This document shows, piece after piece, positions 49,353-59,844 of a stretch of DNA of 64,000 bases (its first letter is position 1; each line of letters opens with the position of its first letter). The notes beneath the pieces are model-generated. The model was not told the origin of the DNA. It did no database searches and was given only the letters and a program-made list of their open reading frames with translations. Source of the DNA: Symsagittifera roscoffensis (taxonomy: Eukaryota; Xenacoelomorpha; Acoela; Convolutidae); assembly GCF_963678635.1 (NCBI RefSeq), contig NC_087067.1:14585018-14649017 (forward strand). Reading direction: 5' to 3'. Both the position numbers and the translations under genes were made by a program.

Positions 49353-49872
49353 AGACTGCTCGTATCAGGGCGAAGCCCTGAGTGTCCCGACTGCCTTTTA
49401 AGGTCTATGGAGCAGTAATAACATTACAAAATGAAATAAAACAAAATGAAAAAAAAATTTTAAATTTGAAATTTTTTATAAATCATCCCCCCACACGTCA
49501 TATAAGTTACAAAAGGATAGATTTTGCTCCTTGTAACAAACCAATTATGGCAAATAAGCTTCTTTTGACCAATTTATGCGATTTCTAAGATGGATTAACT
49601 CTCCGCTTACGCGTTAATAACGTGAAATAAATCGCGCGTTAATTGTCCCAAATTGGCCAAAATGGCAATCTTTAAACCCCCGTAAATTTAGGAAAAATGA
49701 TCACAGGTAAAATATCTTTTCAATTTTGAGCTCAGGACAGTAATACCTTTCGAATGATAAAAGAAATTCCGTCAAAAATGGCTAGTTAAAAAGCCGAAAT
49801 TTGTCTGAAGAAAAAAAACCCACCCCGAGCACAAATATTCCGTTACTTTTGTATCGAAAGTCGGAACAATAA
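49353..49872 (+). mobile_element. Terminal-hairpin repeat family, copy 3
   Basis: The 5' end AAGACTGCTCGTAT precedes a perfect hairpin CAGGGCGAAGCCCTG (49,366-49,380), then cccgactgcc. The 3' hairpin ACTTTTGTATCGAAAGT (49,845-49,861) is followed by CGGAACAATAA. The interior includes 'cgcttacgcgttaa' and 'gcgcgttaatt'. It faces copy 4 across about 200 bases. Confidence 0.85.
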
Positions 49873-50074
49873 TAAAGATATTTACGAGTGGATCAAAGAT
49901 CATTTATCCATTGAATAAGAGTAGGAAAGTCTTAGCAACCGGTAAAAAGACCCTTTTATTCGACTAGTAGCGATTTGATCGATCGTATTAATTCAGTCCC
50001 GCTAGCCCAAAACACCACACTGACTTTAGAACAGAAATTCGAAAAATAATAATTTTAGGAAAACCGAAAATTTT

Positions 50075-50592
50075 ATTGTTCCGACTTTCGATACGAAAGT
50101 AACGGAATATTTGTGCTCGGGGTGGTTTTTTTTTTCAGACAAATTTCGACTTTTTAACTAGCCATTTTTGACGGAACTTTTTTATATCATTCGAAAGGTA
50201 TTGTTGTCCTGAGCTCAAATTTGAAAAGATATTTTACCTGTGATCATTTTTCAGAAAGTTATGGGGGTTTAAAGGTTGCCATTTTGTGACAATTAATGCG
50301 CGATATATTTCGCGCTATTAAAGCGCAAGCGGAGAGTTAATCCGTCTGAGAAATCGTTCCAACTTGGTTGAAAAAAGCTTATTTGCCGTAATTGATTTGT
50401 TACAAGCAGCGAAATCTATCCTTTTGTACTTTATATGGCGTGTGGGGGGATGATTTTTATAAAAAATAATTTAAATTTTAGAAAAAAATTTTCATTTTTT
50501 TGTTACATTTAATTTTTTAATGTTATTACTGCCTCATAAACCTTAAAAGGCAGTCGGAACATTCAGGGCTTCGCCCTGATACGAGCAGTCTT
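50075..50592 (-). mobile_element. Terminal-hairpin repeat family, copy 4 (inverted)
   Basis: Reverse-oriented copy. 3' hairpin at 50,085-50,100 (ACTTTCGATACGAAAGT on the plus strand) and 5' hairpin CAGGGCTTCGCCCTG at 50,564-50,578. Copies 3 and 4 end in the same 'aacaagactgctcg' edge, giving a >1.2-kb inverted-repeat structure with a ~200-bp unrelated spacer. Confidence 0.85.
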
Positions 50593-51171
50593 GTTAAATT
50601 GATATTCTAATTTTGCTGGTTTCTAGAACGCGCTTTTGATTTAGGCTAATAACTCAACAATAATTGGTAATAATAGCTAATATAACTTAACAATTTAGGT
50701 AGAATTCTAGTTGGAATTAGAGGTCGGCTAAAATTACAGATCATTTGTCTATTTTAGTCACTCTGAAACCACTTTTAGGAATCTGAAATACGATCAATAG
50801 AGCATTGATGAAGTCAAAATCGAAGCAGAAATCAAACCCTATGCTATAGTTTTCTTCCCTTCGTAAAGTGGTCGGAACAAAATATTCTTAGTGCAATCAT
50901 AACCATATTTTGATTGCACTTAGAGCCATTGATTCCACTTTGAACCTCGCAAGCTGTATTAGACGATAAAATGCTCAGATTAGTAATCTTTCTCAGATTA
51001 AATTGCAAATAAAATCTATATTTCACTCATGATTGCAGATAACCACACCAAGGTTTACAATGATATGCAGATTACACTTAAGAGGTCTTTTGAACGAGTT
51101 TATAATTGAACAAAACCAAATAACAGCCAAATCCGATGAGTTTGATTTATCTTTTTTAATTCACTGTCGGT

Positions 51172-51222
51172 TCAGCCTTTGAGCCATCCTTTGAGCAGCG
51201 ATGATCCCGGTGAGGCGAACTT
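51172..51222 (-). CDS. COG1: COG1 last exon
   Basis: 17 codons reading ...SPGSSLLKGWLKG-stop after acceptor TTTTAG/AAG, phase 0. The vertebrate COG1 C-terminus has the same Pro-Ser-Leu/Lys-Gly-Trp-Leu pattern, which supports this as the true end. Joined to the exon ending at 51,856. Confidence 0.8.
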   Translation of the reverse strand, partial: KFASPGSSLLKGWLKG

Positions 51223-51855
51223 CTAAAACAAAACGGACAATTTTATTAGTCATATTTTACAATAGTTTACAAAGAACCCACAATTATACAATTATAATTC
51301 TAGAATAGTTTTTTTTAAATCATATAACCACTTCTAATCGTCAATAAATATAACCTAGAAAACCGAAAACTTCTGAAAACGCTTTAGAAAATGCAATATT
51401 CCAGCCCATACGATGTTTTTGCTCGTTTTTCTGTGGAAAAAAAACCAAACGTAGTACAGCGTTTCTTTCCACATTCAATAGTAGTAATAATTATGAACCA
51501 AACTCAGAAAAGCACCTCATACCAAGCCAAAACCAACAATTGAAAATCAAATTGTAAGATTTACTTTGCCCTTGTGACTTTGCTGCAAAACAAACAGAAA
51601 TAATTACTGTGCCTCAATTCTAACTTTCGACATGATGTTTCAATACGCAAAATGATAGGCGAAAATTAGTGTAAGACTCAATGGTGTAAAAACTCAAATC
51701 GAAATTCCCCTAAACACATATAAAAGTTTCAACTAAGTTAAGATACAACAATGGCCGTTATTTCAAAATCAGACAATTTATGTTCGTTACAATATCGAGC
51801 TCGTTTCATATTCATGATCACAGCTCCTTAAAACTAATTTTTTTGGAGTACTTAC

Positions 51856-52170
51856 ATCAGGCGTGATGGTCGGAGTCACTTGACTCCCTGTGACACCCCC
51901 TGTAGATCCCATTGCGCTACCTGACACTGCAGTTGCACTTCGCTTGAGGGCGAAAGAGGCAGCACTGTGGGGTACTGATAGAGGCTGGAACTTATTCGGA
52001 GAAGACACCAGCTGACACAGGTTGTGCATGTGCGATGAAGATGGTGCGTTTCTTCCAGAAGTCTTCGATCCGGATGGTCCAGATGTAGATGATGATGAGA
52101 GGTTTATTGAGTTCGAGGCCAGAGTTGACTGGGAAATTAAATAGCCGTAGAGGTGTTGGCTCTGACCGAC
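51856..52170 (-). CDS. COG1: COG1 penultimate exon
   Basis: 105 codons, phase 0 at both ends, bounded by acceptor TTTTTTAG/GTC and donor GAT/GTAAGT. It begins VGQSQHLYGYLISQ, continues through a Ser-rich loop, then LVSSPNKFQPLSVPHSAA, aligning with the COG1 segment that ends in the 'LPLxxSxxRFxLLPLS' motif. The Ser-rich insert is longer than I would expect and is probably disordered. Confidence 0.88.
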
Positions 52171-52675
52171 CTAAAAAATTCATTTCAAGGTCACGTGCTT
52201 CAGCTTCGGGATCTATTTTGACAATATTTCAGCATAACATTAACAGCATTTTACGACGAATACAGAAGTGGTAAGATTCACATGTAACAGCAGAAAATAA
52301 CGTATGAATATGTACGTTTAAAAGATCACGAAAGGCTGAAAGTTAGTCATTCACTCAAAGCTGACCTTCAAAATTTCCATTGCCTGAAAAGCCTTCGAAT
52401 TTTTTTCAAATTTTCAAGCACTGACAATTTAAATCGCATAAACCAATTTTATTGGATTTCCAAATGAACGAGAAAAGTCACTGGAAAGTAGCCGGGAACG
52501 ACATTGACATCAAACAAAAAAAAAGACATCGGTAAATTTCATAAACAAAACCAACTTTTCCATAAATGCACACATCTAACTATTGAATTAAATCCAAAAT
52601 TAAAAGCACATGTAAGCCAAAAAAGTCCATCCCTAATAAATTAGAGACATACTTTTAATACTATAAATACCTTAC

Positions 52676-53039
52676 CTCCTGGGCTAACTTGTCTCCCATA
52701 TGCTGTGAATACACATCATAGTCAAATGGGTCCACATGCTGCTCATATTTTCCCACCACTGCCACCAATGACTCATCATTTCCCCCTCCCCCTATTCTAG
52801 AGGGGGACTTGTAAACATCATCCGAGTTGGCCAACAGCACTGCTAGGAATTTGATATCATATATGATCTGCACCGCTAGTTTCGTGTCCATCATTTCCGT
52901 TTGATATAGATTATTGCTGTAGAAATCGACTAGTTTTTCGTTCATAAGATGTCTTGCGTCGCTGCTCAGTCGGTCTTTGAGTTCTGCTGCGAGCAGAAAG
53001 AGAAAAGGTGTGGCTGAGATTGATGATGAATGCGCAGAC
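52676..53039 (-). CDS. COG1: COG1 exon with conserved LLYDLRYL-like and DPFD motifs
   Basis: Subunit 1 of the conserved oligomeric Golgi complex, a peripheral Golgi-membrane tether for retrograde vesicles. This exon gives 121 codons: ELKDRLSSDARHLMNEKLVDF, then TKLAVQIIYDIKFLAVLLA (COG1 'ALQLLYDLRYLNIVL' motif) and VGKYEQHVDPFDYDVYSQHM (COG1 'LIDPFDLDVFTPH' motif). Acceptor TCTCTTTTAG/G (phase 2), donor GAG/GTAAGG (phase 0); both agree with the neighbouring exons. A decayed hairpin-family repeat begins 6 bases beyond the acceptor, so repeat sequence supplies part of the pyrimidine tract. The whole gene is on the minus strand; its N-terminal part is beyond the right edge or not recognised. Confidence 0.92.
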
Positions 53040-53045
53040 CTAAAA

Positions 53046-53260
53046 GAGAACAAGGCTGTTCGTTTCAGGGCGAAGCCCTAAAAGTTCGATTAGCATTTTT
53101 GCAAAAAAAAAGAGTTTTAAAACAGTTTGCATTTTTATCTCCCATATGTAAGGTCAAAACCAAAAAATTGTCGCCTCTATTTCCGCAATGAATGGATTGA
53201 TTAGTCAATCTCAAATCAATTTGGAATGATTTCTGAGTACGATTAATTCGCCGCCCACGC
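53046..53260 (+). mobile_element. Decayed fragment of the terminal-hairpin repeat family
   Basis: Starts AACAAGGCTGTTCGTTTCAG and GGGCGAAGCCCTAAAAGTTCGAT, matching the 5' edge of copies 1-4, and later has 'tgatttctgagtacgattaattcgccgcccacgc', a worn version of the 'cgcttacgcgtt' core. It lies in a COG1 intron, touching the acceptor of the exon at 52,676-53,039. Confidence 0.65.
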
Positions 53261-53261
53261 A

Positions 53262-53425
53262 GAATAAAAAAGTTTTACTATGTGCCGGATGCGAGCACTC
53301 GACCTCGAGATTAATAAAAAAAATACCTCAAAAAAATGATTTACAAAAATCACCTCGAGATTGATAGTCCGACGTCTGAGCCAAGCTCTCTTGCCAATGG
53401 CAAGAAAAAACCACCACTGAATCAG
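53262..53425 (-). repeat. tRNA-like SINE head with internal 14-bp duplication
   Basis: The minus strand has an A-box-like TTGGCAAGAGAGCTTGG, anticodon-arm-like GGACTATCAATC, and an end CGCATCCGGCACATAG nearly the same as that of the tRNA-like sequence at 60,830-60,902. It is split by ~36 A-rich bases flanked by two copies of CCTCGAGATTRATA. Confidence 0.45.
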
Positions 53426-53482
53426 AAAAAAAAACAGATGATATTTAATTGCCAATGCTGTGCAGCAAAAGGGCCACCGAAT

Positions 53483-53940
53483 GGGTCTAGGACAACAAGC
53501 CGACGGGACTTCAAGCCGAAGGGACTTCAAGCCGAAATTAAAACTTTACAAGCAACCCAAAACGCTATTTTATCATCTGCAAAATGTTGCTTTTCTAAAA
53601 TTTTGGCAAGTTTAGTCCATAATAAGCGTTATTCATGACAACGCACCACTTGTGATTCGCATCCGTTAATAACATCAGCCGGTTTTTGAAATGCATAAAT
53701 TATAAACATGAAAAATGCCTCCAACCATGTTTTACTTTTCAACTTTCCGGAACATCATTCGGAAGCTTAAATTATATGCAAACGCCAATAACTAGTGAAG
53801 AAAGATCATGAAATTCAGAACTTCTTCAAAAAAGTTTTCAAATTGTTCATATTTCACGACTTTATAAGGAATTATTCGGCTTGAAGTCCCTAATTTTACA
53901 ATTCGGCTTGAAGTCTCTTCGGCTTGATGTCCGGCACCCC
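53483..53940. mobile_element. 458-bp hAT-like MITE with 8-bp target duplication
   Basis: Flanked by CACCGAAT on both sides (53,475-53,482 and 53,941-53,948). Terminal inverted repeats: left GGGTCTAGGACAACAAGCCG, right (reverse complement) GGGGTGCCGGACATCAAGCC, each followed by tandem GACTTCAAGCCGAA copies. 8-bp duplications are typical of hAT (also P and Merlin) transposons. No coding capacity. It lies in a COG1 intron. Confidence 0.85.
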
Positions 53941-53948
53941 CACCGAAT

Positions 53949-55280
53949 GAGCACTTTAATAGCGAGCAGTGTTTTAAATAACTGGATTCTCAAAATAACA
54001 ATGAGCTCACTAGCTCGCTTGGGTTTATTTGAATGTTCAGTCGGATGAAAGCCAATTAGCTTAAAGTTCCAAATAAATTTTTGAAGGAGAAATAAATAGG
54101 CGACTACGTGCACGCTACTTAAATTGTAGGCTCTTTTTCCTCCTCCCTCAAGCTCGCACGAGCATCAATTTTTTGTTGCAGCAAATTGTTTTACAAGGCT
54201 AACAATGATGACCCAATATTTTTCTCATGTCCTAATTAGTCTTAATCTCAACTTTCATAACAATCGTACCATGTGAACAATCATTTTATTTGTATAAAAA
54301 ATCCAGTGAGGGGAAGAAAACGCGCCAATTTGCAAAAAAGAATGAGCAAATCTTAAAAAAGCAAGCGATTCACAAGAGTCTTTTGCATAGTCATGCTAAT
54401 CGACACACATAAAGGGCTGTTCCCCAAAAAGCCGGCTTTTGAATGAGTCATTGATTCTCGGAGAGCATAAATATTGTATTAAACTTATTAAATGGCACAT
54501 ATTGCTGTTTACTTAGTCTTTTCAAAGGTAAATTGATCGACGAATCAGATACACTGGTCCAAGTTCTGACATTTTAGAAATCTGATTAATGATTTGGCTT
54601 TGAAAAAAGGGTACACCAAACTATTACGAAAAGTGACCAAGCGCAGACCAGAGCTATAAATCATCAAAATATTGCGAAAAGTGAACAAGCCAAGATCAGG
54701 GCTGAACTTCGAAAGAACACAGTAAACAGCTTACAATTCATACGAGCAGTTGGAAAACCCATAAAACCTTTTAAATAATGTTGGGTCATAATCAGGTCTA
54801 GTTCGGTCTGCAGCAGCCAATGGACGATCCGACCTACAGATTCTGAATTAAAACGTCTCTGTGAACGGAGTGCTTCGAGAACGTAGATGACGGAAACAAA
54901 ATCTGCTGCGTCATTTGCAAACAATCAGTTCATACAAGCTGCCTTGGTCTACAAGTACCTGCTAAAGGACACGTAAGTTGATCATGAAACCGCTGTCGAG
55001 CATCAACAGTAGAGTCAGTGTTCGAATTACTGCAGGACAGGCAGGGTAAACTGGATAAGTTATCAAAGCTACCCAAAAAAATTAAAAGATGGAGGATGAG
55101 CTTCAAAAACCCAGAAGCAAGCCTAAATACAGCTCAGTAGTGCAGAAAATGTACAACCATAGATACAACTGTCGAAAGGCCTTTGTTTGAAATAGGAAAC
55201 AACTAAGGATAACAAAACAGTCTCCTCCAATAGCAGGTACAAAAGAAAGCCGCCATGACTTTGCCTGGGTAAAAAAAACT
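53949..55280. other. Intronic sequence, nothing assignable
   Basis: Inside the large COG1 intron. A minus-strand open frame at 54,664-54,924 has fair composition (RIVHWLLQTELDLIMTQHY) but no match I can name and no good splice context. Confidence 0.4.
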
Positions 55281-55289
55281 AGGGGAAGG

Positions 55290-55760
55290 CGACAAATACT
55301 TTGGCAGACTTGCTAATATATGTTATGAAGATGGAATTCGGTCGTGGTGCTCCAAAAATGGAGCTGATATGGGGCACATGCGAGAACTATCAAAAAAGCA
55401 CAGATCACATTTTATTTTCAATGGAACGGAGGTGAATTTAGCAGATGAAATCACGTCACTAGGTGTGAAAATTAACCATGTTATATCATATTTTATCACA
55501 CATTAATTCAATATGCAGTGCCTGTAACTTCCAATTAAGACAACTATGCAGAGCTCAATTGTAGTTAAACCTCGAAAGCCAAAGTCTCCTGAGGAAAAGT
55601 TTAATCTTATTTCACCTGGCCTATTGCAACGTCATCTTGATTGGCACCACTTGATTAAACGAAGTCGAATCAGAGAATATTAGTTCAGTTTGCATTTGCT
55701 GTATAAAGTAGAAAAAATTACTTTAAAAATGCTAGTAATTGTTCATGGAATTGTTTATGG
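55290..55760 (+). pseudogene. LINE reverse transcriptase fragment (Jockey/CR1-like)
   Basis: Plus strand in the COG1 intron: NICYEDGIRSWCSKNG, then HFIFNGTEVNLADEITSLGV (55,410-55,470), the spacing and wording of the RT region from Y-x-D-D to the 'xxLGV' motif. The first Asp-Asp appears as Glu-Asp. A following stretch is stop-ridden. Short and decayed; the clade is uncertain. Confidence 0.45.
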
Positions 55761-56299
55761 CTGACAAATTAAAAACTGCACAATAACTGTCATGAAATAC
55801 AAAACAGCTTTTGGAAAAAAAATATTTTCAGTACGCGGGCCGCTTCGTTGGACAGTTCTGCTACATGAGCTCCAAGATAAAGAAAACGATGCTTAGACAA
55901 AGGCTTAAAACTCGTGTTTTCCGAGCCGCCTTTACCTCGACTAGTTTTCAGATCTGAGAAAAATGCAAAACAGACAAACTGGATGAAATGAAACGACTAA
56001 TTCAACGTTAAGCAAACAAAATTGTGGCGTTTCAAAGAAGCAAAGGCCATACAGCAAAATAATTGAGCTCTCAGGATCCAAGAGATGGCGGAATTCCGTC
56101 CTTGGTTCCTCTCTTGTATATGGTGTTTTTGCGGAATACTGTCATTATCTTAAGACCGGGTGGCACTTTTTCACCATATGCAGTGAAAACTTCATGCATA
56201 AACTGAAGCTCAGGAATATTAAAAACGTAGAAATTACGAGAGGCACAAAAAATTCTGTTCAATAAATCTTCAAAACTGTTGATGAGCCCTGAAGTTGTT

Positions 56300-57395
56300 T
56301 CTGATTAAATGCGTTTTTTAATCAGAGCACTCTAATTGATGGCTAGAATTGCGGAAGTTATAACTGAAAAAAAGAAAATATGCAATGATCAGTAGAGTCA
56401 GCGATTGCTACAAGGATATCGTCAAAGAGCTAAGAGTACTATATTTCAGCCATCGACGTTTCAGGTCCACCCTAACCCCTCTCACATAAGGGAGCTAACG
56501 GTTGATTGTTAATATGGCCTTCCAGCAAATCGAGCGAAATTCAAGAATGTGAAAAACGTAACCGGGTCCAAGTAAGGGTCAGAGATTTTAGTAGTTTTCA
56601 AGATTTTAACACTGAGGCGAAGTTGCACTTCGCATACACAAGCAAAAATATGACCAATAACGCTACTGCGAAAAACTGAATGAGTAAAACTTTGAGTCTA
56701 TAAAATTTCATAAAAGACGCACGCCTAATACTAGTCTCCATAGATGCTAGGTAACACAAGCCAATTATGACGCATTAGCAGTACAAGGCAATTTGAAAAA
56801 TAAAATTAACAACTAAAAATTCTCAGTTTATAGAGCGGACGCATTTTAACTAGTATACGAAAAAGTTCTTTGAAAACATCCGACCCTGACCAGCTACGAA
56901 CCCTAATAATTTGCTGTTGATCTCTTTCACTACCTCTACGCTACAGATCCATGATGCCTTGAAGTTAGAGTGCTATTTGTAATTTAATAATCTGTGTTAA
57001 TATCCTTAGCAATGGCTGTACTTAATAGCTGGATCAAAATGAACACTTTCAACATGACCACACTTTGTCGCAACAAAATTTGCGACTTAGGTTGAAAAAA
57101 AGAAAGTTCACACTATAACACCAGCTATGTTTGTGTAATCAGACTGTAAATAACTAAAATGAAACTAGTACAACGAAACACCAGGCTTAGATCAACGCCG
57201 AAGGCTTGCTAATTCAGGTTCATATGAAGGCCGAAATTAAACGAGAGCAACAAGTCAATTTTTCCGAAGCTGAAATTTCTATCTGCCAAACACAGCTTAC
57301 GGTGGAAGATAACTACCAGCCAGGCGCAGATTAGGACGAAAGAAATTAGTTAAATGGAACCACCGCTGAGTGCGAAAAGAGGTGGATAAATCAAA
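56300..57395. other. Intronic sequence, nothing assignable
   Basis: Part of the large COG1 intron. No open frame of note, no bounded repeat and no RNA gene recognised. Confidence 0.4.
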
Positions 57396-57400
57396 ACACT

Positions 57401-57612
57401 AAGGCAGCCGTGGCCGAGGGGGATAAGGCACAGGTCTCTCAATACGAGGGTCGTGCGCTCGAATCCAGCTTCGGTCATGGTTGGAGGGGTCAGAGAGTCA
57501 TCCGCCTCCTCAAGGTGGGATCGGCTACGACGAAATGGATGACAACCCCCCTCCCCCACGGTTGGCCCTGTATTGAGTAAGTAGGACCGGGGGCTAATTT
57601 TAAAAAAAAATG
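57401..57612 (+). mobile_element. tRNA-derived SINE
   Basis: The head has A-box-like GTGGCCGAGGGGGATAAGG (57,410) and B-box-like GCTCGAATCC (57,457) with tRNA spacing. A unique G+C-rich body runs to 'accgggggctaatttt', then an A-rich tail (A9) from ~57,601. This is the standard architecture of a pol III SINE. The tRNA of origin is not certain (class II Leu/Ser-like D arm). Confidence 0.7.
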
Positions 57613-57617
57613 AGCAA

Positions 57618-57680
57618 TTTTTTTTGCTCCGCGTAGACATTGAAATTTTTTGCTACGCTCTGCGTAGACATTGAAAGTGA
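57618..57680. repeat. Two-copy tandem next to the SINE tail
   Basis: 'gctccgcgtagacattgaaa' and 'gctacgctctgcgtagacattgaaa' are adjacent, each led by a T run. Confidence 0.7.
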
Positions 57681-58613
57681 AAACTGAGCTTCTAAAAAAT
57701 TCAAATGTCAAAACAGAAAATAGGCTTGAACTATAATCGCGTGAGCGCTCAGACCCTTCTCAAATGAACAATAATCTCAATAATTCCACACTACTGGCGC
57801 AGCTAAAGCTGGATATAACTGTTAGATATTTTTTATAAATATGAAGCGATTGAACCCTTCATCTCAGATTTGGGATGTTAGTTTTCGAGAAAAGTTAATA
57901 AGCTTCAAAAAACGAATAAGAAGTCAAAAACGTCTTGTTTTGAGGTCACAACTTTTTTCTATAACAATTAAGCAGAGGAGATTCCGCTTATTTTTCTGTC
58001 AATTGAACCCTTTATCTCAGATTTTGCAAAATAGTTTTCGATAAAACCCACAAATGGAGCACACATTCCCCCATTGAAATTTCTGAAGGCCCTAGAAAGT
58101 GAAGAAAAAAAGACCAGGGGAATAAGCCGACACACAGTGTACTAGCCGGACTTTTCATTGGTAGAACTTTCAAAAAATCGGCAAAGTAGTTCCAGAAAAA
58201 AATTTCCGAACACAGAAAACAAATTCAAAAACGTCTAAAAAAAATTAAAAAAAAAAACAAATCCCATAAATTTTCTTAATTCTTGTATTCATCAAATCAG
58301 TATGAAAAAAAGAGCTGAAGTTAAAACTCTTGCTTTGTTCTCAGCCCGTTTATCGTATAGATGAGATGCTGCAAAAAAGATAACTATAGCTACATCGAAT
58401 ATTTGAAGGGTAAGACGACCAAAAGTCAATAATCAAATTAGAAGTGTCCTGTTAATTCTAGAATTTGTAAAAAAAAATGCATTTTTCAGCTTCAAATGCA
58501 GTAGGAGTAATAACTTATTTAAACCAACTTTCGGAAAAATTGCTAATAAAATAGGGTTCAATTGATCGGAGATTGAACCTATAAAAAAGATGATGACAAT
58601 GAACTTTGCTGAC

Positions 58614-58720
58614 CTTTGTGACCTCTGCTGTCGCTGTATGAACTCGGAGGTGAGAAGTGACGTCACTCTGTTCAGTCCATTGGTCAGCACAAACAGCATC
58701 TCATGCACGGGATAAGAGGC
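58614..58720 (-). CDS. COG1: COG1 exon
   Basis: Reads ASYPVHEMLFVLTNGLNRV then TSLLTSEFIQRQQRSQR. It aligns with the COG1 stretch following the acidic WDELEIQEE motif. Acceptor TTTATCCAG/GCC, phase 0; donor either AAAG/GTCAGC (used here) or AG/GTCACA nine bases earlier, both phase 2 as the next exon needs. The intron to the next exon (52,676-53,039) is about 5.6 kb and filled with transposable elements. Confidence 0.82.
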
Positions 58721-59555
58721 CTGGATAAAAATACGTCTAGGATAACAACAAAAAACTCGAAACAAATATTTGCCGAAAGTTCCGGTCCCTACAAAAATTC
58801 CTTGAGTATTTTTCTTCAACAATTTTAAGAGATTCTTTTCAAAGATTTTCGCGTTTTGGCAGTGAGTTATTATAAACCAGCCAAAAAAACGAAAGTGTAA
58901 TATAATAGTTATGCAACAATCATGTAACAGTTATACAAATTTCACTCACATGATTAACTTTTCAGTTGGTTTATACTTCGGCTAGTTTACACACTCCTAT
59001 AATATGTAACTTAGGCAAAAACACGTCATTTGTGTAAAAATTAGCGTAATTTTTGAAACTATTCCATCAGTATTACGTAGCCTCTCATTATTTTTTGGCT
59101 GGTTTACATGGTAGCTGGTTAATCTACCACCTTTTTCGATATTGAAATTCTCTGGTTGGAAAGGAATCTCAATAGTCCCATTTCGCCCGTCTTGTCCTGA
59201 GTACGAAATAATAAGATACATACTTTGGTTGCATACCTTGGTTAGTTTTCAAGATGCACATCATCTCCCAATTATTGTTCACAAGAACACTTTATAGGGC
59301 TGTTTGGGGAAAGACTAACAAGTTTCTTTGCAGAAAATACGTTTTTGTTTCAGTGTTTCTGAGATAGCTCAGAAAATAAATTCGGTTGGCAAATTTTCAA
59401 TTTGAGAAAATTTGCTCCAATGAGAAAATCATGGAGCCACCCCCATGTTTGTTCAACTTTGAGAACAAAAAAGAATGCTAGATTTTCTGATAATAAGTTC
59501 AACCAACAAAAATGGCGTGAGTTTAAAAGGTAGGATAGAAAAACTTTTGTCTTAC

Positions 59556-59633
59556 CTTAATTGGAATGTTGAGCTTTGTTGACACAGTTTTGCCTTCTTC
59601 CGTTTCCTCTTCAATTTCAATCTGCTCCCAGCA
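59556..59633 (-). CDS. COG1: COG1 exon with WEQIEIEEE motif
   Basis: Exactly 26 codons, phase 0 both ends: CWEQIEIEEETEEGKTVSTK then LNIPIK. The COG1 hallmark 'WDELEIQEEAESG' is plain. Acceptor TTTTTTCAG/TGC, donor AAG/GTAAGA. Its acceptor and first 21 bases are tandemly duplicated at 59,730-59,757. Confidence 0.88.
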
Positions 59634-59844
59634 CTGAAAAAAAAAAAACAAATTGAAAAAAGTTGAAAAAAGAACTGATTAATAAAATATCATTCTTCAT
59701 CTTTGAAGCTCAACGGACAATTGATGTACAATTTCAATCTGCTCCCAGCACTGAAAAAAAAACAAATTGAAAAAAGTTGAAAAAAGAACTGATTAATAAA
59801 ATATCATTCTTCATCTTTGAAGCTCAACGGACAATTGATGTACA
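59613..59844. repeat. Tandem duplication (period 117) spanning a COG1 splice acceptor
   Basis: 59,613-59,729 and 59,730-59,843 are almost identical; the main difference is A12 versus A9 in the pyrimidine tract (T run on the coding strand). Each carries the acceptor AG and the first 21 bases of the COG1 exon at 59,556-59,633. Confidence 0.95.

Noticed and set aside
50570-50600. Hammerhead-like core near 'cctgatacgagcag' in the hairpin repeat
   Set aside because: The CTGATGA and GAAA elements are not both present in proper spacing.
51992-52274. Alternative frames over the COG1 penultimate exon (51,992-52,183 minus; 52,089-52,274 plus)
   Set aside because: The COG1 frame has matching splice phases on both sides and family motifs; these are shadows.
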